Positions 48,218-52,426 of a stretch of 52,426 bases of DNA are shown here, piece by piece. The notes beneath the pieces were generated by a model. It saw only the letters and a list, made by a program, of their open reading frames with translations. It had not been told where the DNA came from and did no database searches. The DNA is taken from positions 1 to 52,426 of IMG/VR virus record IMGVR_UViG_3300010885_006641. The stretch is one strand, 5' to 3'. Within the stretch, counting starts at the first letter, position 1. Each line of letters opens with the position of its first letter. The DNA is from a virus. A program made the translations under genes and the position numbers.

Positions 48218-48452
48218 CTTCTTCCTTAAATATCCAAAACTTGTCATCAGTTAACCGCCTACCAATGGGTTTAATGTCATCAGTCGGCGGGGTTGTAATT
48301 GCTAATACGGCAAGTTTTTCTTGCGCCCATATAGGCATTTCTTCAACTGAATTGTATTTTATTTTAAGCTGTGGGCTAAATCTGTCCACCTCATCAAAAC
48401 AAAATGTATCTACAGATCCACTAGGAGTTATCGATACGCTATATGTAAGCAT
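48198..48452 (-). CDS. Hypothetical phage protein
   Basis: ATG 48452 is preferred over 48485, which lies inside the lipoprotein gene; TAGG is a weak upstream site. The 84-residue product is beta-then-helix (MLTYSVSITPSGSVDTFCFD, then YNSVEEMPIWAQEKLAVLAI) and ends acidic. The EEMPxWxQEKLAxL motif recurs in small phage proteins of unknown role in my recollection. It lies between the lipoprotein gene and the VRR-NUC gene. Confidence 0.6.
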   Translation of the reverse strand: MLTYSVSITPSGSVDTFCFDEVDRFSPQLKIKYNSVEEMPIWAQEKLAVLAITTPPTDDIKPIGRRLTDDKFWIFKEEDGDPRE

Positions 48453-48456
48453 AGTT

Positions 48457-48732
48457 TTACCTATACTTCGGTGCGCACGATACATCCACTACGATGTCCG
48501 TAGCAAACCCGTTGAGCTTACGTTTACCTATCAACATAACAGCACGGGTGTTGTTTGCTTCACACTCGTTAATTGCCATGATGACTTCGTTGCGGCTCAT
48601 GGGTTGCACCTCCTTATCCAGTACCAATGTTTGATTTGAATAATGCTCTTCATGTTTCATTGAGACTGGTTCGTACTTGCTAGTACTGCATGCTGCTAAC
48701 ATCATAAGTAATACTAGTGATAACTTCTTCAT
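48457..48732 (-). CDS. Phage lipoprotein (predicted outer-membrane-anchored)
   Basis: The 91-residue protein has a lipoprotein signal peptide: basic start (MKKL), hydrophobic core (SLVLLMMLAA) and a lipobox LAAC (Cys15, cleavage before it). The mature part is hydrophilic with two more Cys (INECEANN and DVSCAPKY) that could form a disulfide. Early-region phage lipoproteins often block receptors or entry of superinfecting phages (known for several, such as T5 Llp). This role is inferred here; a host-envelope modifying function is also possible. The next gene starts 4 nt downstream. Confidence 0.8.
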   Translation of the reverse strand: MKKLSLVLLMMLAACSTSKYEPVSMKHEEHYSNQTLVLDKEVQPMSRNEVIMAINECEANNTRAVMLIGKRKLNGFATDIVVDVSCAPKYR

Positions 48733-48741
48733 ATATATCTC

Positions 48742-49167
48742 CTATAAGTTTAAAGATTCCTGTTTTGCCACACCCCAATCGAACGTGTCTTTACCATCCC
48801 GCTTGCGTATTACTTGTACCCCTACCTCATCGCGTCTCGTGTTATACATACCCGCACCGAATAACTCATGGCACATAGTACTAACAGTTCTAGCAAAGTA
48901 TCTAACTTGGTACTTCCCCGCAGGGATATGTATTTGGCGTCCGGGTTCTAAGCTCCGAAGATACGGCTCAACAATCGGGTGTAACTCATGCGATGAATAG
49001 GGACTTGGGTCGCTTTGCTTTCCCTTTTTGGTTAGCTTGGTAGGGGTAGGCGCAAGTTGCAATTCCCCGACTATTCTACCGTCTTCAAGCTGTATTGCGT
49101 ACTTAAGGTTTAACGTATCTAAGTTGCGTTTAACTACTTTCAATAGTGTTTCACGTAATTGACTCAC
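48742..49167 (-). CDS. Hypothetical protein, replication operon
   Basis: The 141-residue protein starts at GTG 49167 (AAAGGAG upstream; GTGA overlap with the previous stop). It has a helical start (LRETLLKVVKRNLDTLNLKY), a central Ser/Pro-rich basic stretch and a C-terminal beta part (RQIHIPAGKYQVRYFARTVS). The basic middle and beta end fit a nucleic-acid-binding protein, but no family is recognised. Confidence 0.65.
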   Translation of the reverse strand: MSQLRETLLKVVKRNLDTLNLKYAIQLEDGRIVGELQLAPTPTKLTKKGKQSDPSPYSSHELHPIVEPYLRSLEPGRQIHIPAGKYQVRYFARTVSTMCHELFGAGMYNTRRDEVGVQVIRKRDGKDTFDWGVAKQESLNL

Positions 49168-49343
49168 TTGTGCTTCTCCTTTTTACTGGTTAATTGAGCA
49201 ATATGCTCATAACACCCTGCGGTGTCTCTCTCCAACTCCACTATTTCTTCTCTTAGCTGTAAGATCTTATTATGTTGATCTACTAAGCCTGTCAAACAAG
49301 TTACTGCTAAAAGTACAACTGCTACTAGGAGTGCGTCTTTCAT
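49164..49343 (-). CDS. Small membrane protein with coiled-coil tail
   Basis: ATG 49343 overlaps the preceding TAA (TAATG) and has GGGAGAG upstream. The 59-residue product has one transmembrane helix (ALLVAVVLLAVTCLTGLV, residues 4-21) and a charged coiled coil (LQLREEIVELERDTAGCYEH). The size and topology resemble small early phage membrane proteins (i-spanin-like in layout, but far from the lysis genes). Function unknown; a host-takeover role is a guess. Confidence 0.75.
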   Translation of the reverse strand: MKDALLVAVVLLAVTCLTGLVDQHNKILQLREEIVELERDTAGCYEHIAQLTSKKEKHK

Positions 49344-50323
49344 TATGCTCTCCCATCCGACTCTATCCAATACGTAGAAGCGTCCACACGATAACCTACC
49401 TTAGCAACATAGTGCTGGTTAGTTAAAATAGAAAGGACAGATAGTCGTTCGTAAATACTCGATGGCAGTTCTTCTACCTTGCAGGTGGTCGAAGATTGTT
49501 TAGCCATGCGGTAATTACCACGTACATCATAAGTGTTGAGTACGTCTGCATATGTGTCCTCACCTACTTTGCGAAGCCTTACGAAGATACCTGTTACTTT
49601 ACGTGTGGATTCTTCTACAGATTCGCGGTTAAGTTCTTCAATAGTCTCTGCTACTTCCTTAAACTTAACTGTCGTAAACTCTACACCTATTTTTTTCAAA
49701 TGTAAAATTTCTTCTAGTAAAACCTTTTGATCTATCTTTTCTATTGACTCTTCAACCTTTCTATGTATACGTGAAGCTGAATCACTAACTCCTTGATACA
49801 GATTCCTGTACGTGAGTCCCGCTAACTCTTCGATGGTATACGGTGTAAGATATTTACGTGCATTACGTATTGCCTTAGTAAGATCCTTAGATGCTGCAGT
49901 GTAGTACTGCTCACGCCACTCTCTATACTTGTCGTTGGCAATCTTGCGGCTATACACGCAATACACCATGTTAGTCCCACACCCTAGCTTATTATCTTTA
50001 TAGCTGATATGTCCTAGTGCAAAGGGGCAGTTCTCTAAGTATACGTGTAGTTCTTTCGCGACATGTACTACGCGGTGTGCTGTTATGATGCCATCCTCGT
50101 CTGTTTTATGGTTGGTTTCCCGCATACTTGTGGTATAGCGAAACTTTACTTCCGGCATAGCTTCACGAATACCCATAGCTAAGTCACGTAACTCTTTGAG
50201 CACGGGGCAATCATCAACCCAGTATTCCCACTCATTCTCCCGTGCATCGCGAGCATACTCTTGAATTACAGCCCTCTGTTCAGCGTCAAGCATTGCTGCT
50301 ATTTCTACATAATCTGCGCTCAT
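49343..50323 (-). CDS. Conserved hypothetical protein of the early operon
   Basis: This 326-residue protein begins MSADYVEIAAMLDAEQRAVI, has a Trp/Glu-rich segment (NEWEYWVDDCPVLKELRDLA), a central region with FALGHISYKDNKLGCGTNMV and a long C-terminal helical part (RKVEESIEKIDQKVLLEEIL). I do not recognise a domain. It contains many Tyr and Arg, no membrane segment and no obvious catalytic triad. The ATG overlaps the preceding stop (ATGA). It lies between the VWA gene and the small membrane protein. Confidence 0.7.
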   Translation of the reverse strand: MSADYVEIAAMLDAEQRAVIQEYARDARENEWEYWVDDCPVLKELRDLAMGIREAMPEVKFRYTTSMRETNHKTDEDGIITAHRVVHVAKELHVYLENCPFALGHISYKDNKLGCGTNMVYCVYSRKIANDKYREWREQYYTAASKDLTKAIRNARKYLTPYTIEELAGLTYRNLYQGVSDSASRIHRKVEESIEKIDQKVLLEEILHLKKIGVEFTTVKFKEVAETIEELNRESVEESTRKVTGIFVRLRKVGEDTYADVLNTYDVRGNYRMAKQSSTTCKVEELPSSIYERLSVLSILTNQHYVAKVGYRVDASTYWIESDGRA

Positions 50324-50499
50324 ATCTTTATCTCCTTTTGTTTAATGTTTACGGTATAGCCTAGTTCTTTAATAACCTTTAACGCGTCATACGTTAACGT
50401 CTTAGTGCCGCATAAATAAGCAAACCTAGCTGCCTTCTCACATGCGGGATAAAACATAGGATTTCCATATACTTCCTTCAATAAAACTTCGATTTCCAT
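50320..50499 (-). CDS. Small hypothetical protein (59 aa)
   Basis: The product begins MEIEVLLKEVYGNPMFYPAC and is helical with a Tyr/Cys centre and basic C-terminus (KELGYTVNIKQKEIKI). AGGAG (spacing 8) precedes ATG 50499, and its TGA overlaps the next ATG (ATGA), so it is coupled to the 326-residue gene. No domain recognised. Confidence 0.75.
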   Translation of the reverse strand: MEIEVLLKEVYGNPMFYPACEKAARFAYLCGTKTLTYDALKVIKELGYTVNIKQKEIKI

Positions 50500-50516
50500 T
50501 TGTGTATCTCCTAGAA

Positions 50517-50534
50517 TCCAAACAGGTGTTTGGA
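50517..50534 (-). terminator. Short hairpin after the VWA gene, possible attenuator
   Basis: TCCAAAC (50517-50523), loop AGGT, GTTTGGA (50528-50534). On the - strand it lies 1-2 nt after the VWA stop codon and is followed by TTCT. A weak terminator or mRNA processing site. Confidence 0.5.
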
Positions 50535-50535
50535 A

Positions 50536-51699
50536 TTAAATGTAAATAGCTGTACCTACGGTGGGATGCGCGGTCTTGTTACCCTTGATGCACCACAATA
50601 CAGGGCAAGGCCATACACCCCATGAGCTACCTAAATAGCCATCGGTCAATACCACAATACATTCGGGCTTAATACCGTGCTCGTTCATATACATCGGGAC
50701 ACATCTAACATCTGTGCCGCCACCACCTTCAGGTTTAGTACTACGTGCTAAGTTGTTAATAGCATCTTCTACATATACCTCGGCCCGGCATACTAACGTA
50801 TCCCAATACAGCACACGAACTTTACGTGGGTTAATTTGTTCGCAGATACCTGTTACTTCGCTCAAGAATGATCCGATAAACGCATCACTGATAGAGCCTG
50901 ACGTATCAATCGCAATCACGATCTCGTCTACCGTCTCACTGATACTGCTAGGCATTAACATATCCATACCTACATATCTACGATTCGGTTTACGCCACGT
51001 ACTAAAGTCTTTACCCGCACATGTAGTTGTTACGAAGTCACGAAGTAACTCGCGCCAATCACGTTGGGTCTGTGCTAACTCTGTGATGTCACGCAGTCCA
51101 CCCGAACCTACCTTACCCGCTAAGACCATGCCTTGACGTACCGCCTCGTCGATCTCACGTGCTAACTCTTCTACTTCATCGGTAGATAACTCTGCTGCAC
51201 CTTCCCAATCGTGATCGTCCATGCCACCACCACCTGCACCGTTCTGTGGGTCTCCGGTTAACAAGTTGAATACCTGCTGCGCGTCCATACCTTTATACTG
51301 CTCATCGATCAGTCCGCACTTAGGCATAGAGATAAACCCAGACTCACATGCTTTAGTATCAACAAGTTTAAGGTTGATCACATAGTCACATGCTTTGTTA
51401 GCGCGGTCATGATCTTCCTCGTGCAGGTGCTTCCACGTGCTTAAGTGTCTATACATCTTGTGGTAATTCTCGTGCAAGATTAAGAAGCGGAACTCTGCAT
51501 CGCTCAGGCTATCCACGAACTCGCGACCGTATATCTCATCACGCCCTTTAGTACACGCAGTGGGGCAGTCTTCTACTATCTCTTTCTTGCCGATCATCAA
51601 TACACCCGACAATGCTACAAACTCATCATGCCCGATGATGTCGGTCATTGCTTTATGTAACCGCTGGGCCGCGGTAAGTTGTTTACCAATACTTAACAT
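50536..51699 (-). CDS. VWA-domain protein with N-terminal metallopeptidase motif (MoxR partner)
   Basis: 387 residues. An N-terminal zincin-like domain contains HENYHKMYRH (HExxH, His76-His80) and HEEDHDRANKACDYVINLKL (about 93-112), the DUF2201-type layout. A Gly-rich linker (about 153-160) leads to a VWA-like domain at about 258-385 with a complete metal-ion-dependent adhesion site: DTSGS (Asp265, Ser267, Ser269), Thr329 in GGGGTD and Asp353 in LTDGY. Such proteins work with MoxR-type AAA+ ATPases as chaperone or maturation systems; the upstream gene is such an ATPase. AAGGAG (spacing 6) before ATG 51699. Protease activity is unproven. Confidence 0.9.
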   Translation of the reverse strand: MLSIGKQLTAAQRLHKAMTDIIGHDEFVALSGVLMIGKKEIVEDCPTACTKGRDEIYGREFVDSLSDAEFRFLILHENYHKMYRHLSTWKHLHEEDHDRANKACDYVINLKLVDTKACESGFISMPKCGLIDEQYKGMDAQQVFNLLTGDPQNGAGGGGMDDHDWEGAAELSTDEVEELAREIDEAVRQGMVLAGKVGSGGLRDITELAQTQRDWRELLRDFVTTTCAGKDFSTWRKPNRRYVGMDMLMPSSISETVDEIVIAIDTSGSISDAFIGSFLSEVTGICEQINPRKVRVLYWDTLVCRAEVYVEDAINNLARSTKPEGGGGTDVRCVPMYMNEHGIKPECIVVLTDGYLGSSWGVWPCPVLWCIKGNKTAHPTVGTAIYI

Positions 51700-51745
51700 G
51701 TTATCTCCTTGGGTTCCTAGTACTGTGTTTTAATTAACTGTGGTA

Positions 51746-52426
51746 TTACTTCTTGTCCGCGCTGAACATATAGTTGTTAGCCATGCACCATTCGGTAAAC
51801 TTCTTACTGGTCATGACGATTGACTGCTTGCTGTACTTGGGGTTACGTACCTGCATAGCAAACAAACCCTGTGCTTCTTTATCGAGTCGGTTTAGGTATG
51901 TCATCCATGGATCAGCAAACTCACGGCTCATTGTTGCCAGTGCACGGTAGACCACCATCACCACACCCGATGCTGTTTCGGGAACCTTAGCTGTCTCAGG
52001 GCTACTCTTAATATCTTCTTGGCGTGGTAAGTCATCGACCAAGCGAACATATGCGCCTAAGTCACTACCCGCACGGTCACCGATTGTTCCGATCAAAGCA
52101 GAGCGTAGTGCACCATCACTGATCTTATCTTTAGCCCACAACCAATGCGAGGCTAGCTCTAACGATCTCGGTGTAACAAACGCAGGGCGTTGTGCCTGTG
52201 GATGATAGATGTATGGATTACCACCTGTCTCATCGTCTGGATGATCGACTTCCTCGAATGACTGGAATAACTGATCACCATTCTCTTTAACCCACAAGAT
52301 CATTGCAGGATGAATCCCTGCGTTCAGTGCAAACCCCTCAATCCAATCGGTTGCGCTCGGCTTCTTCATACGTACTACTGTGATACGGTTGCGATGGTGT
52401 GGCAGTAACAGATCGCCTACACCCTC
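51746..52426 (-). CDS. MoxR-like AAA+ ATPase, C-terminal part (truncated by window end)
   Basis: The frame is open from the window edge (GDLLLPHHRNRITVVRMKKP precedes the in-frame Met at 52369), so this is the C-terminal 226 residues of a longer protein. The visible part (WIEGFALNAGIHPAMILWVK, then a beta/helix segment with RPAFVTPRSLELASHW and a helical lid) fits the C-terminal lid domain of MoxR-type AAA+ ATPases that are paired with VWA proteins in phages. The Walker A and B motifs would lie outside the window. The 46-nt gap to the VWA gene holds AAGGAG. Calling ATG 52369 as the start would be wrong if the ATPase continues, which I think is likely. Confidence 0.7.
   Translation of the reverse strand, partial: EGVGDLLLPHHRNRITVVRMKKPSATDWIEGFALNAGIHPAMILWVKENGDQLFQSFEEVDHPDDETGGNPYIYHPQAQRPAFVTPRSLELASHWLWAKDKISDGALRSALIGTIGDRAGSDLGAYVRLVDDLPRQEDIKSSPETAKVPETASGVVMVVYRALATMSREFADPWMTYLNRLDKEAQGLFAMQVRNPKYSKQSIVMTSKKFTEWCMANNYMFSADKK

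Noticed and set aside
49164-49370. Longer start for the small membrane protein at 49370
   Set aside because: The upstream extension lies inside the preceding gene and the ATG at 49343 has a good ribosome site and TAATG overlap.
1-52426. tRNA genes
   Set aside because: No cloverleaf with CCA-type end was recognised by eye in the gaps; a tRNA scan would be needed to exclude them fully.

Overview
The window is a piece of a tailed double-stranded DNA phage (Caudoviricetes). It reads as podovirus-like: there are P22 gp4/gp10-type neck and tail genes, a very large internal-virion protein and many fibre genes, and I see no tape-measure, tail-sheath or long-tail genes. No terminase, portal, integrase or tRNA lies in the window, so the genome is cut at both ends. 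The host is probably Gram-negative (M15-type endolysin, a phage lipoprotein with a lipobox). An aquatic, uncultured origin is my inference from general resemblance to environmental phage genomes, not something the sequence proves.

Layout, + strand (1-36.6 kb, virion and lysis genes). The end of a probable major capsid gene (1-195) is followed by a terminator and a free-standing GIY-YIG endonuclease gene (369-1118). Then come a virion protein and a run of very small, lysine/glycine-rich proteins (1.9-6.0 kb) interleaved with the neck genes: a gp4-like adaptor (4118-5050) and a second adaptor (5977-6888). From 6.9 to 21 kb lies a large fibre/adhesin block. It includes two paralogous fibres sharing an N-terminal anchor domain (7325 and 11483, the latter with a self-cleaving S74 chaperone), a 1257-residue repeat protein (15138), a further fibre (18920) and a glycine-rich adhesin (20314). 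A compact lysis cassette (21.1-22.4 kb) has two small membrane or coiled-coil proteins, a 3-TM holin-like protein and an M15 endolysin. A gp10-like tail protein, a jelly-roll-like protein, a GNAT-like protein and four internal/ejection-type proteins follow, ending with a 1897-residue polyvalent protein that carries a zincin motif.

Layout, - strand (36.7-52.4 kb, replication and takeover genes, read leftward as one tightly overlapping operon). In transcription order: an AAA+ (MoxR-like) ATPase C-terminus cut by the window end, its VWA/metallopeptidase partner, a set of small unknown proteins, a lipoprotein, a VRR-NUC nuclease, a DUF3310 protein and small zinc-ribbon proteins. Then a LuxR-type HTH regulator, a family A DNA polymerase (Leu at the position of E. 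coli Pol I residue 762), a PD-(D/E)XK nuclease with Fe-S-type cysteines, an HNH protein, an SNF2-family helicase, an excisionase-like HTH protein, a probable ssDNA-binding protein and an AEP primase-SF3-like helicase. The operon ends in a strong leftward terminator at 36.6 kb, just past the converging giant virion gene.

The most interesting items are the phage-encoded MoxR/VWA-zincin pair, the LuxR-type regulator beside the polymerase, the short 'small-x-GG-hydrophobic' motif recurring in otherwise unrelated virion proteins, and the repeat-built fibre block. Several genes were added or restarted from Shine-Dalgarno evidence: 3535-3672, 14919-15089, 21348-21503, 46526-46684 and 50320-50499 are short genes supported by start/stop overlaps or good ribosome binding sites.
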